DNA of 64,000 nucleotides from Tetracladium setigerum (lineage: Eukaryota; Ascomycota; Leotiomycetes; Helotiales), in the NCBI GenBank assembly GCA_031472005.1, contig PZJY01000007.1, positions 744,001 to 808,000 of the forward strand, written 5' to 3'. Below the pieces are notes generated by a model. That model was not told where the DNA came from. It saw nothing but the letters and a program-made list of their open reading frames with translations, and searched no databases. The position numbers and the translations under genes were made by a program. Below are positions 48,927-59,640 of this stretch, in pieces. Within the stretch, counting starts at the first letter, position 1; every line of letters begins with the position of its first letter.

Positions 48927-49634
48927 GATTTCCTGCAGCTAACGTTTAACAAAGTGCCAATTCCTTTTGTTGCGTGTACTGGAAGTGTGTGCCCAACTTG
49001 CAGATATGTGCGTGCTTCCAGAGAGAAGTGTGTGTGCACTGACTGCTCCTGAACGGCAGGTCATGCAAAAGTGTTTCGGGAGTGACAACTATTGACGATG
49101 GATCATCGATTTTTGTGTGTAGGGTCGTTGACGGGCTCTATGCAGAGTGTGCCATGTTGGTTTGAGAGTGCTTGGACTTCAGGAGGAGATGGCGGGACGC
49201 GTTAGCTGTCGTTCGTTCCAGAGCCGGAGATATTCTGCCTGTCCTGTATCCGCATGTACTGTACAGTACATACAATATGCACGTATGGAGATCGCAAGAC
49301 TCACAGAAGAGTAAATAGACTCTGCCAAAGCCAGCAACCCTTCAACCCAATTCAAGAGTCTTGGATACCTCGGAAGGAGACGGGATGGCAGTACACAAAC
49401 ACCTGTTCGCGTGATGTTTCCGGGTTGGATTTTCGCAATGGAATCAGTCAGTCAAATTGAATGGGGAAAGTCCACGATGCTAGCGACGGAGGTCCAGGAA
49501 CGGGATCGCAGGTGCTGCTTCTGTTGTCGAGGTGTTTGGACACTTGCTGCAGAAACGAGCAAGGTCACACGCCTTATGTATAATAAACGGGGATGGCGAG
49601 GACGCGAAGGGAGAAGATCGTCGGGGCTATTATT

Positions 49635-49671
49635 GAAGCAGAAGAAGAAGCAGAAGCAGAAGCAGAAGAAC
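49635..49671. repeat. Imperfect GAAGCA / GAA repeat
   Basis: Six to seven units of GAAGCA or GAAGAA in tandem, in non-coding DNA. Confidence 0.9.
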
Positions 49672-49924
49672 AAATATTAATAATGACAATAATGGTTCAA
49701 AGTAGACGCAGACGACGCAAGAGGAGGAGGAGGAGTGCAGCGAGTGCAGCAAGTGCAAATCCGGCAGCGCATCTCCAATCCTTGTCCCTCACAAAATTAC
49801 AGATGGAGACCGACCAGGCCCAATTGGAAGGGAGTCCGTGATGCAAAATCCCCGCCGATCTGGACCGTGCCAAAAGTCAGAAAGTGAGGGAAAAAAAGGG
49901 GGCAACATCAAAGTTTCTACGGTG

Positions 49925-49947
49925 CACCACCACCACCACCACCACCC
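49925..49947. repeat. (CAC)n microsatellite
   Basis: Seven to eight tandem CAC triplets in non-coding DNA. Confidence 0.95.
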
Positions 49948-50652
49948 AACGAAAGTTACACAGCAACCCGGTAGGAGGTGTAGTCGAAGCTTCAAAGACA
50001 TTGTTACTGATACGTATTATTATGATTGAAAACAAGAAATCCTCCTCTTGTGCCTGCTCTAGTGTTTCGTGCCACGGTTACAGAAAACGATATGCCAACC
50101 AGCTCTGGGGATATGCGAGGTACCAATCTCAATCTCGAATAATCCGGAGACCTTTTTCTCTGCATCTCCAACCCCCTGCCTCTGCTGCGTGCCCAGGGTT
50201 GTAAGCAATGTTCGGAGAATTTACACCTCTTCTCCATCACCGCAGCCGTTGGATCGCAAGGCATGTGAGACACGGACGTGTGAATAGATGAAGGTTTCTT
50301 TCGGCACTTTCGGTTGTGTGATATCACTCGGTACTTCGTATCTTTGCAGTATGTGAAGCAGCAAAGAAACTTAAGTGTGCGGACTTCATTCTCCCAAGAA
50401 ACGGCATAAGGATATCGTGTGTTGCGCGAGACCTTGGTATCAAGGGCTGAAAAGCTCGAAGGATGGACGGCGGTTGACCAGGACGCAGCACCATTCTTGT
50501 CGGCCGTCCACGTCTTGGGGGAATTAAATCTTCTCCTAACTCATGCGGCCATGTGATGGCTGGGAGACTGTTGTTGTAGTAATATCCCCCGTACTGTACC
50601 TTAATTCGGTTCCAGTATGCATTGATGCATTCTCCTATCATCCAGGGCGGCG

Positions 50653-50916
50653 TCATGCAAACAAACACATTTCTCGAGTGCTCTCCTTGGGTTGAGATCC
50701 TCCGAACCCTATCTGCGCTATGAACCCAAACACCTTTTCGGCCGAAGCACTTGAAGCCTTGAAGGCATTTTCCAAAAGCAAAATCGGGACAAAGTCATCG
50801 TCGAAGTCGTGTTGTTTACGGACAACAGAGAGGAATTTGACAGGATTGTAGTGGCCGAATGAAGTGTTGTCGCCAGTAGGTAGGTAGTAGAGTCGTCTAC
50901 CATCTGTACCATACAT
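50653..50916 (-). CDS. Possible small protein, 87 residues, weak
   Basis: ATG at 50916 opens a frame to a TGA at 50653. The composition looks protein-like: a YYLPTGDN segment, a hydrophobic FVPILLLENAF stretch and a mixed charged tail, without low complexity. No intron, domain or known relative can be pointed to, and it sits in a repeat-rich intergenic region. It may be chance. Confidence 0.2.
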   Translation of the reverse strand: MYGTDGRRLYYLPTGDNTSFGHYNPVKFLSVVRKQHDFDDDFVPILLLENAFKASSASAEKVFGFIAQIGFGGSQPKESTREMCLFA

Positions 50917-51041
50917 GCTTTTAATCAATCATCTCGTCGTTATGGTTATGTTTCCACGCTATGTGAAGAAGGTTTGGGGAGAAGTTGAGAGGTTGGAATA
51001 ATTATTATTCCCATATACGTATTTAAATTTACAGCTAGTAC

Positions 51042-53261
51042 CTATTCGTCGTTGTCTTCTTCGGCTTCTTCTTCTTCGGCTATTTCAATGTTCTTCCATT
51101 CCAGACCATCAGGGTTCTTCGCGGATTTCCAGTCGAGCTTCCAATTGATCATCTTGCGACTATTGCCCCAAAGATGATCTATCTTTTCGTCATACGTTGT
51201 CAACTGTTGAAAGGCTTCAGCTCTTTGTCGCAACTTGTCTTCCCCGACAATCCAATTTGGTAGGATAATAGACTCAAAAACTGCGATCTTCTGAAGATGT
51301 TCTTTACGCAAATTTACCGCCCTAGTTGCATTCTGCTTCTCTCTCGCCACCTTTCCAGTAGTTGCCTTCCATTCAGCAGTGTTGATAGTTGCTTTCAGCT
51401 TGTCTTTCGCATTTCCGCCAGCAGTCGCCTTGTATTCAGCAGAGTTCTTGGTTGCCTTCTGCTTCTCTTTGGCCTTTGCACCAGCAGTCGCCTTGTATTC
51501 CGCAGAGTTAATAGTTGCTTTATGCTTCTCTTTGGCCTTTGCACCAGCAGTCGCCTTGTATTCAGTAGTGTTGACAGTTTCTGACCTCTTTTGTGCTTTC
51601 GCAGCACCAGCAGTTGCCTTCCACTCAGCAGAGTTAATAGTTGCTATCAGCTTGTCTTTCGCATTTGCACCAGTTGTAGCCTTCCACTCAGCAGAGTTCT
51701 TGGTTGCTATGGTTTTCAGTAGCATGCCGGCCTTGATCTTACTAAACAGAGAGCCATCTAGAGAATCCACTAAATCTCGATTTTGCTCTATCCAGAATTG
51801 TAGAATAGGAACAGATTCGACATCTTCGTCCGATATGATTTTGCTGGAGTTCTTTTCCCACCATCTCATCGTTATCCATAAATCCACCGCCGTCCCCTTC
51901 AACTCGCTCCATTTTGGACATTTTTGCATAGCAGTGTTCTGCTTAGCCGAGAAGTAATCCACATTGACATCCGCAATTCCAACAATTGCAGCACAGATAT
52001 TCCACACTAAATCACAGTATTCTGCTGTCTCCTTGCTCATCGGTCTGAATGCTGTCTCTGGGTGGTAGGAAAAGAAGACTAATTGCTTAACTTCTTTAGA
52101 TATAGCATCTTCCAAGATATAACATCTCGGTTTTTCTCCATATATCGTGGTTGACCCCATGGTGAAGTATAGTGGGATATAGTTTATTCCTTTGCCATCG
52201 TACCTCTGCAACTCCATCAAAAACTCATCGTAATTATTTCGTCCGAGGAGTAAACGGATCTTTGCAGTATATGACAACTTATCTGAGAAGGCAATACACA
52301 AGTTTTTGAAGTCGTCTGCCCAGCTTTCGCTCTTAAACGGGTCCCCCCTCTCCTTTGGCGCAATTCTCCGCAAAGGAAATGTGTCGTATGTAAATACTCG
52401 CTTACTCAATCCAATCTTTGTCTTTTGGAGATATAGACAAGGATTAGTTGGGTCCATTACCATGCCGTATAGCCCATCTTTTGTAGTTGTTCGAAATGTT
52501 GGATAGTGCCATACAATTGACAGCAAGGCGTCCAGAGGGCCAGAAGGTTTGACAAGATGACCAGGCTCACACTTGGTCAAATCAACAACGTCTTTGACAA
52601 AGCGATTCCAGAGCTCATCAACCTTTGGACAATGACTTGGCCAGGTACTCAACTTGCCTGCTTTAGCCTTCACCAGAAACTCATCAATTGCCTCAGAAGC
52701 CTCAGCTCCACCAAGGGCTATCTTTTGCCATTGTGTGACAGTATCGCGAATTTTTTGCGCAAGTTTGCAATTGCTGGAGATTTCAAACAACTTATCAACC
52801 CATTCTTGTGCAATCCAGACTCGCTCAGCAGGCAACTCGTCTTCTTGTTGGACTTCGAAATCACCTCCCATTGCTTGACAAAGCTCATCAAGAGCAGATT
52901 GGGAAATGCCGTTCAACTGTCCTCCATACTCGTCAAATGTCAATTCGGCAATACCGCTCATAGAAGTATTGGCAGTCTCAAATCCCAAGCTCTCATCAAA
53001 AGCTAACGAAGAATCGGAAATAGCGGAAAGTCCAGACTTATATACCGAAGCAGTAGACTTGCTACGCTTAGTACTTCCCATTCCTACCTGCTTTGCCTTT
53101 CTCTTTTTCCCTCCCTTAATCTTCGCGTGTTGCTCAAACTCGGAGTCCTCGTCAATATCATCACCAGCTTCATACATATCTATCTCATCTATCTCATATT
53201 CGTCCTTAACCTCGACTATCTTCTTCACAGAAGCGGCTCGGGCTCTTCGTGTGCTCGTCAT
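51042..53261 (-). CDS. Unrecognised nuclear-type protein with six 21-residue tandem repeats
   Basis: A single uninterrupted exon of 739 residues, one of the longest in the window. Residues 1-50 are charged and acidic. KRKAKQVGMGSTKRSKS (about 53-70) looks like a bipartite nuclear localisation signal. Residues about 150-500 form a globular region with many Trp and Tyr (DELWNRFVKDVVDL, IRLLLGRNNYDEFL, QLVFFSYHPETAF) that I cannot assign. Residues 522-647 are six units of exactly 21 residues with consensus N-S-A-E-Y/W-K-A-T-A-G-x-K-A-K-E-K-x-K-A-T-I. They are basic and probably helical. A short C-terminal domain and an acidic tail close the protein. There is no signal peptide. The repeats vaguely recall basic helical repeats in DNA-binding proteins, but this is only a guess. 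Confidence 0.75.
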   Translation of the reverse strand: MTSTRRARAASVKKIVEVKDEYEIDEIDMYEAGDDIDEDSEFEQHAKIKGGKKRKAKQVGMGSTKRSKSTASVYKSGLSAISDSSLAFDESLGFETANTSMSGIAELTFDEYGGQLNGISQSALDELCQAMGGDFEVQQEDELPAERVWIAQEWVDKLFEISSNCKLAQKIRDTVTQWQKIALGGAEASEAIDEFLVKAKAGKLSTWPSHCPKVDELWNRFVKDVVDLTKCEPGHLVKPSGPLDALLSIVWHYPTFRTTTKDGLYGMVMDPTNPCLYLQKTKIGLSKRVFTYDTFPLRRIAPKERGDPFKSESWADDFKNLCIAFSDKLSYTAKIRLLLGRNNYDEFLMELQRYDGKGINYIPLYFTMGSTTIYGEKPRCYILEDAISKEVKQLVFFSYHPETAFRPMSKETAEYCDLVWNICAAIVGIADVNVDYFSAKQNTAMQKCPKWSELKGTAVDLWITMRWWEKNSSKIISDEDVESVPILQFWIEQNRDLVDSLDGSLFSKIKAGMLLKTIATKNSAEWKATTGANAKDKLIATINSAEWKATAGAAKAQKRSETVNTTEYKATAGAKAKEKHKATINSAEYKATAGAKAKEKQKATKNSAEYKATAGGNAKDKLKATINTAEWKATTGKVAREKQNATRAVNLRKEHLQKIAVFESIILPNWIVGEDKLRQRAEAFQQLTTYDEKIDHLWGNSRKMINWKLDWKSAKNPDGLEWKNIEIAEEEEAEEDNDE
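51321..51698 (-). repeat. Six tandem 63-bp coding repeats
   Basis: The array spans 378 bp, exactly 6 x 63. In plus orientation each unit contains a CCAG-T/C-AG-x-x-GCCTT block, at about 51354, 51419, 51481, 51544, 51607 and 51670. Units differ at scattered bases, so the array is not a very recent expansion. The two central units are the closest pair. Confidence 0.9.
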
Positions 53262-53399
53262 TTTGCTATCAGATTTCGCTCATGTGAAGGAAACTTTCAA
53301 AGTTCATAGGGAAATCGTGTGGATCGAACTGGAAATGTTTTGGCTTCGAGCGAGGAGGTGTGTTCAATTTGATTAAAGAAGGAGAGACGGCAATTCCCA
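53262..53399. promoter_or_regulatory. Short divergent promoter region
   Basis: Only about 138 bp separate the ATG of the orphan gene (-) from the inferred ATG at 53400 (+). No TATA box is seen. If the inferred start is wrong the gap would be longer. Confidence 0.35.
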
Positions 53400-54560
53400 A
53401 TGACATATCTAGAAGGTATTGTGCCTTCCTCCACTTCAGCGCCAAGTACTTTCCTCACCCATCCTTAACTTCATACTCTACAAGTCTGAATGTCTTATTC
53501 TTTTACATGGCAAGCTATCTCCAGGAACCTAGATCACTAATTCCTCGCTAACATATTCGTAGACTTGGAGTACACTTGTACTTTCCTTCCCACCTCTCAA
53601 GGTTGAACTAGTTGGCACACTGGGCATCCGCGCTGTCTTCTATCTCCTGCCATCCCTCCTCTTCCTCTTGTTCGATTCCTTGATCCCCAGTCTAGCTGTA
53701 AGCATCAAGACCCAAGGTGAAAGTGGACTACCAACAAGAACCTCCACTGGCAGAGGAAAGAAAGGCAAAGGCGGGAAAACATCCCAGTGGTATTCAATAG
53801 TTGGATTGAGTATATTCAATGTGCTTTTAGGAGTGGCTGTACAAGCAGGAATCGAGTTCCTCCTCACCGAGGTCTTCAACATCAACTCTGCCTTGCAAGT
53901 CACAACTACCCTGCCCATGCCATGGACAATAGCCAAAGGTGTTGGAAGAAGTCTCTTACTTCGCGAGGTCAGCTCCCAAGTCTAAAATTCCACAAAATCA
54001 ATAACTAAAAACAACACAGGCCTTGCAATACTATATCCACCGATTCATCCTCCACCCCTCCTCCCCCAATGCAATTAGCAAGCTTCACAACACCTACCAC
54101 CATTCAATCAAAGCCCCTTACTCCTTCACAGCCCATTACGACCACCCAGCAAGCTGGCTCCTCTATCGCTTCATCCCAACTTACCTCCCCTCCATCATCT
54201 TCCGCACCCACCTCCTCACCTACCTCCTCCTTCTCTCTCTCACTACCCTCGAAGAAACCCTAACCTTCTCCGGTTACACCACCATTCCCGGCATCATCCT
54301 CGGTGGGATAACGCGCCGACAAGATTTGCACGCCGAAAGTCACGGACAGGGCAACTTTGCGCCGTGGGATTATTGGATTGGGTGCATGGGACGAGTATTG
54401 GTGGTGATTTGATGGATGATGTAAGGGATGAGGCAGAGAAGCATCAGGTGAAGGAGAGGAGTGGGAAGGCGTGGGGAATGCGAAGGAGACGGGGAGGGAG
54501 GGGGTTAGTCAGGGGATGAAGGCTTGGAATGGGAGGAGGAAGAGTTCGAGGAAGGCTTAA
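53400..54560 (+). CDS. Fatty-acid hydroxylase / sterol desaturase family membrane protein, frame broken three times
   Basis: Exons 53400-53509, 53563-53967 and 54020-54560. Single missing bases at 53458-53460, 54388-54390 and 54473-54476 restore a 352-residue protein; without them it has no ATG and a cut-off tail. The first intron has a GC donor (GCAAGC). Three or four membrane helices carry the histidine clusters of the family: HRF (QYYIHRFILH), HNTYHH followed by AHYDHP, and a last HAESHG. These bind a di-iron centre that hydroxylates or desaturates lipids in the ER. The tail after the last cluster is Lys/Gly/Arg-rich. It could be a C-5 sterol desaturase-like or a sphingolipid or wax hydroxylase; the substrate is not readable. 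Confidence 0.78.
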
Positions 54561-56487
54561 TGGTTCCTCTCCATTAAATCAGGAGGAGAAATGAATCTAA
54601 AAAGGTAAAATGTGTCATGTGTATGTTATTCTGAAAGTTCGTTGGCTGTTTGTTTTCATTTCAGAATTAGGCGAGATACCCCCTTGGTCTTCTTTTTTTC
54701 TGTTCAAAATTTAGCTTGTTTACTACGCAGTCATAACTTTGTTTAGCGGGCTGTCAATCAGATAAGTTTCAGAATAGTTTTCTACGAGATCGAGGATCTG
54801 AATAGAACTTGTGACAACAAACGCGGTGTTCAATCCTCCCGTCTTACCTCCTACCATTCCTCTCTTCCACATCATTTCAAGCTTGTTCCCTCAATCTCAA
54901 AACAAACTTCCTCTTGGCTGTATGAGTCAATTCAGTATTTCATTATTCCCCACTAACTCACAAACCGCACACTTACTCTGCATTGCAATCCTTCCGACAG
55001 TGCATACATGCATGCATGCATGTACAGTACAATACACCCAGAAAATCTAACATATCCAAACACCCTTAATATCAACAAAAATCCACACATTATCCAGCGA
55101 GCTTGAACACCAATGAACATTCATACAATAAATACGTATACTTTTTGATCATGACTAACGCCTTTATTTTATTTACTCTAGCGTATGTTCCATTTCTGTA
55201 TCTAGTATCTATACTGTTCTGGCATATGCATGGTGCCTACTTTGTTCTGACTCACACCCCGAAGCGGGTAAATCAATTCAATCAATCTTGCATATCAATC
55301 ATACCTACTACCTCATTAGAGCTATATGCATTCAGTGGTGACACAAACCCCCTCCCCCTTACCCACCCCTCTTTTCCCAACTTCCCAATACTTCCAATCT
55401 CAAACAACTATATATATGTACATATACGTCGTTCAATCTACGGAGATATCTCCATCTTTGTTCATCCATTCATTCACTCGTCCATTCATCTGTTTTCTGC
55501 TGCATCTGTCTTCCCTTTCCTCACAGGCTCACAATCACTTGGAGAAAAAAAAGAAATACAAAAAGAAATCATTAATTTTTATCAATCAATCATTTCTCAT
55601 CTGTCAATATACTCTTGCTTCCCCTCTGGGAAAAGATTACTGTCTCTGAAAAGAGAAAACAAGGAAAGAAACACCATAATGTAAGACCCAACTCCTTCCC
55701 CCCCTCTTTCCCCAAAAGAAACAAACCCCCAAAAACACAACTATGATGAAAAACCATCACTCGCCGATTTCTGTGCAATTCACATTAAATATACGTTTGT
55801 TCATGCTTAAGACATGTATATTTAATGTGTTTTTTTGCTATAGAATTAAAATTACTGATTTATCTGATTGTTGTTGTTGTTCTCAACACCCCTCCCTCTT
55901 TTTTACTTCTTTTTTTAAATTCCTTTTCGAAAAGGGAATCCGTGAAAGGTTTTTGGCTAATTATTGAGATGATAACAACGGGAATATGTGTCACGTCATA
56001 GTTCTCTGAATGAGTGTTACGTTGAGAAGATGGGACGGTTTTTAGATTGAAGTCCGGTGTGCGAGCATGTGGGCACATTCTTGTGGAAGGAAGGCGGAAA
56101 GGGGGAGACAATTGCAGCGCGCTGCCACTAGGGAATTTGCCCAAATGGGGTAGAGGTTGCGGGATGTTACACGATGGGAGAATTTTTGATGGTAATACAT
56201 GGTGAATAAAGGCGCTTAGTGATTCTTGGACTTGTTGAGAATATTGACCGGGATGGAGATATTGGATCTGTCTGTCTGTCGAGCTTGTCACTGGCAATCA
56301 AAAACCTTGGATAATGTATAGGACATTAACCGACAAATAGAGAAGTCTGTACCTATTGCCCTCATGAGTTGCAATACTCTATCCAGTTTCCATTAATGTA
56401 TTCCTATTTCTCGGTATACTTTATATCTTCAAGCGTCGGTAAACCTCAGAGTATTGCCACGCAATGAAGAGATTAATATCACATAAT
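54561..56487. other. Convergent intergenic region
   Basis: About 1.9 kb of low-complexity, AT-rich and T/C-rich DNA. It has a (GCAT)n run at about 55006-55022, next to TACAGTA at 55022-55028. Open frames 55103-55684 (+) and 55860-56297 (-) are biased in composition and not supported. TTTTTCAC-type 3' flank sequence is on both sides. Confidence 0.5.
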
Positions 56488-59116
56488 CTAAATCCCCCTC
56501 TCAGCAAAACTCTGAATCAACCCCTCCAAAGTCGGTTCATATTCCACCAACTCTACCTTCCCCGTACTCTCATCCAACACAGTATTAGCCTGCACGAAAA
56601 CCTTCCTGGGCTGCTTATTCCTCAAGACTTCATTCCTAACCTTCTCGCCCCAGAAATCCTTATCCACCGCTGTCATCTTTGCATACAATTCCGTGCCGGC
56701 GGTGAAGTTTGCCGTGGATTTGTAGATGTGCAATTTTTGGAGGTATGATTCGACCGCAGCGCGACCAGTGGTGGTGATTTGACTGCGGTCGAGGGAGATG
56801 GTGAGGTCGGTCAGGTCGTCCGGGGAGGTGTACTTGAGGGTGCAAAAGTTGTTTGGGGCCGAGAGGAAGCATTGGAGGATGCTGAAGCGAGCCTGGGAGT
56901 GCGCCTGCAAATATCAAGTTAATAAGTTTTTTGGTTTGGAGTTGTGAGAGAGAGGTCTTTACCTGTCCCCATTTGCCGGATGTTGGGTTGTACATCTCAA
57001 GCGAGGCAACTCCAGCACGAGCCATGGAGAGATAAGCTGCATAAAGTACATCTCCGGCTTCACCGTCAATATCTGGTGTTCCATCGCCAAATCCAAAGAT
57101 CTTTAAGATCTCAAAATCACAGCTCAAAGCCATGGCAACGCATTCTGCTCTGCATTCTTCGTAAGAAGCAGCAACACTACCAAAGACGGATCCCCAGGTT
57201 TGGCCGGGCTTGTACCAGGTGGAGATGGGCTTGTTGTCAACTGGACTGATAGGGGGAGATTCGACGTTGAAGTTGTATTTTCCTGGTGAGGTCTCTTGGA
57301 GAAGTTTGCCGGTTCCGTGGCCTAGGAGCTCGTGAATACCGACTTGGACCTCGAAGGCAGGGTCTCGGTATTTTTGATAGACAGCCAAATCGGCCTCACT
57401 GATGAAAGGAATCTTCTCGTTTGGAGCTTTAGCACTCAAAACATTTCCTAGGGAGACATTCTTGAAGCCTTCGGACTGACGAATATCATCATAGTTGGGC
57501 TAGAATAAATGTTAGCGAGCAAATCGCGACCTGATTTTGTTGCTTACAATATTGATACCGGCTGGAATACCAGATCCAGCAAATGAGAGCACCTCCAAAC
57601 TTGTAAAATCTGGGCTCAAGAAACTATCCTTCTCGAAATCTGTGGACCAAGGTAATTTAGGAATCATAGCTTCGGCTGCATCGACGAGAGCGCCGAATGC
57701 GCGAGTTCTTTCCAAGTTGACCATCGCAGCAAAGCCTAAACCATTTGGTGAGTGGACATTCGAACACTATTAAAGGCGATTCTTACCTTCCCATTCACCC
57801 CGCACACCATGAGGATCACGGTAAGTTTCGACAAAGCCAATGTTAGATTCAACCATAGGGCCCTTGTCGCGAATCCAGAAACGTTGGCTATCCTTGAATG
57901 CGAGAAGAGATCCTGTCTCAAATGATTTCGCATAAGCGAGTTGCATATTCTTCTGGTTTTCGTTCGCTGCAACCTCTGCTGCCTTCTTATGATACTCGGC
58001 TATCTTTGCCATCTCCTTGGTATGGTCTCCATAGACGAGCTTTAATTTGCTGCCTTTTGAAGTTCCATCTTGAATGTGGAATTCGGTCTCGGTGCCGATA
58101 TCTCCACCAGCTGCAGGAACTTGATTGACCGCTGACGCAATCAAGAGTTCAAATCCATCAGGTACCTTTCTAAGTCTTGTATTTTCCTAGATAGACGTTA
58201 GCAATAGGTAACAAAGTCCAGTATACGACTGAACATACAACAAGAAGTCCCTTCTTCTCCAAAAAGTCCGAGACTGCCGTAATCTCATCTTTTGTGATCG
58301 ATTTGGAATCAGGGTAGTATTCGGTGACATGGTTTGGAGGATATCCAAGAGACATCATACCAGTATTGTTACTGGAAAAAATGGCACCTTTGGTAGCCTT
58401 GTAGAACTCGTTGGCTTTTGGCGCTGCGGCAGCCAAAGCATCGAACGCTGTCTCGGCACATCGTGGAACAAACTTGGAATCTCCGAAGCCTTTGTAATTG
58501 CCACAATTGCCTAAGAACTGAGCGAAATATTGCAAGGCAAAGCTGAGGTCTTCATCCGTGATGCTGGCTTTCTCTTGGAGCGCTTTCCAGTCTCCGTTGG
58601 TAGCCTTGTACAGCTCGATGATGAAGTCAAAGATGCTCTCAGATTCTGGAGAGACCTGACGCAAGGTCACTCGAGACCCAGTGAAAGCGGCCCTAATATA
58701 AGTTAGAATTGAGCATAATAATAGTAGCGTGACCGTTGGTTCACTTACTTGCTGATGAAATGGGCGTAGGTCTTTTGTTGATCTGTCAAGGCATCAAAAT
58801 GGGGTTTGATCACGAGGTTGACTGTTACTGGAGGCGAGTCTGCCAGGAAATTTTTGAGGCTGTTTGTATCCATTGTGAAGTGTCGTTTGATGCTTGCGAG
58901 TCGGTTGAGAGATGTTGATTTAAGTGAAGAGGAAGGATGAAGAGCGTTTGATGTTTTGTACATGAGATGTCGTGGGGACGATGGAGTGACACGCCCGTTT
59001 TGCCCTGCAGTGGTGGTGCTGTAGGCCAGCAAAGGGATGTTACGAATAATGCGGGGTGCGGCAGCAGCCTTGAAGGGAAAGCCCCCAGTCCGGCAAACAA
59101 GCGCCCATCTTGACAT
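56488..59116 (-). CDS. Dipeptidyl peptidase III (M49 metallopeptidase)
   Basis: From the inner ATG at 58873, exons 58873-58749, 58692-58239, 58186-57787, 57735-57548, 57499-56963 and 56904-56488 give 706 residues. The frame is open upstream to an ATG at 59116, which adds 81 residues. HELLGH (residues 445-450) provides the catalytic Glu and two His ligands, and EECRAE (503-508) the third ligand; both positions match the family. The enzyme removes dipeptides from the N-terminus of short peptides in the cytosol. The upstream extension starts MSRWALVCRTGGFPFKAAAA, is rich in Arg, Ser and Ala and has no acidic residue. It looks like a mitochondrial presequence, so two locations are possible. The frame is intact throughout. 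Confidence 0.94.
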
Positions 59117-59640
59117 CCTCTTTCTGAACTGGAGTTCTCGTGGATGCTGATGTTATCTCAAGCTCTGTGCTTGTTTTCTACAACATGAGAGTCGGACAAT
59201 ATTTTTTTGAGATTACAACGGAACTCACACGGGCCACTGGGTAGTGCATGTATTAATAGCATGGTAATTATTTCATTAGAGAACTCCCTAATCTCCATGG
59301 CATTTCCATCTCCCCCATTCATTCTTTTGGCAACATAGCAATCATATCAGCAAATCATAGTTGTTCACAATTAGGGAGCCTTGGGCTCAGAAATAAGGAC
59401 AAAGTAATCTCTCAAATCGTGAGTAGCACCTCGTCATTGCCCACATCAATTCACACAAGGCTCACAGTTGCCAATCCATCACATCAGACCACCCTGCAAT
59501 TGCTTTTGATGATGTCTTCGTTATTGGAAATCTGATTACAAAGCGCCCAAGCAATTGAGACCAATGCCCTCCAGGTCAAATGCACCGCGATTCGTCAAAT
59601 TTATCCCATGACTATTCATCTACGCCCCAAACCCAAGTAT
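59117..59640. other. Intergenic region
   Basis: About 520 bp between the DPP III start and the eL6 3' end. Nothing is recognised. Confidence 0.5.

Larger units (their letters stand above)
48927..51041. other. Intergenic region with several simple repeats
   Basis: About 2.1 kb. It includes overlapping TACTGTACAGTA at 49257-49268, a GAAGCA-type tract at 49635-49671, a (CAC)n tract at 49925-49947, a TACTGTA at 50592-50598 and a GTAGGTAGGTAG run near 50878. Apart from a weak small frame at 50653-50916 no gene is supported. Confidence 0.5.

Noticed and set aside
51379..51957. 192-codon plus-strand frame across the repeat array
   Set aside because: It is the antisense image of the 63 bp repeats of the orphan gene; the repeat period keeps it free of stops.
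55103..55684. 193-codon open frame on the plus strand
   Set aside because: Composition is biased (Ile, Ser, Phe, Tyr, His), it lies in AT/TC-rich intergenic DNA and shows no motif. Likely chance.
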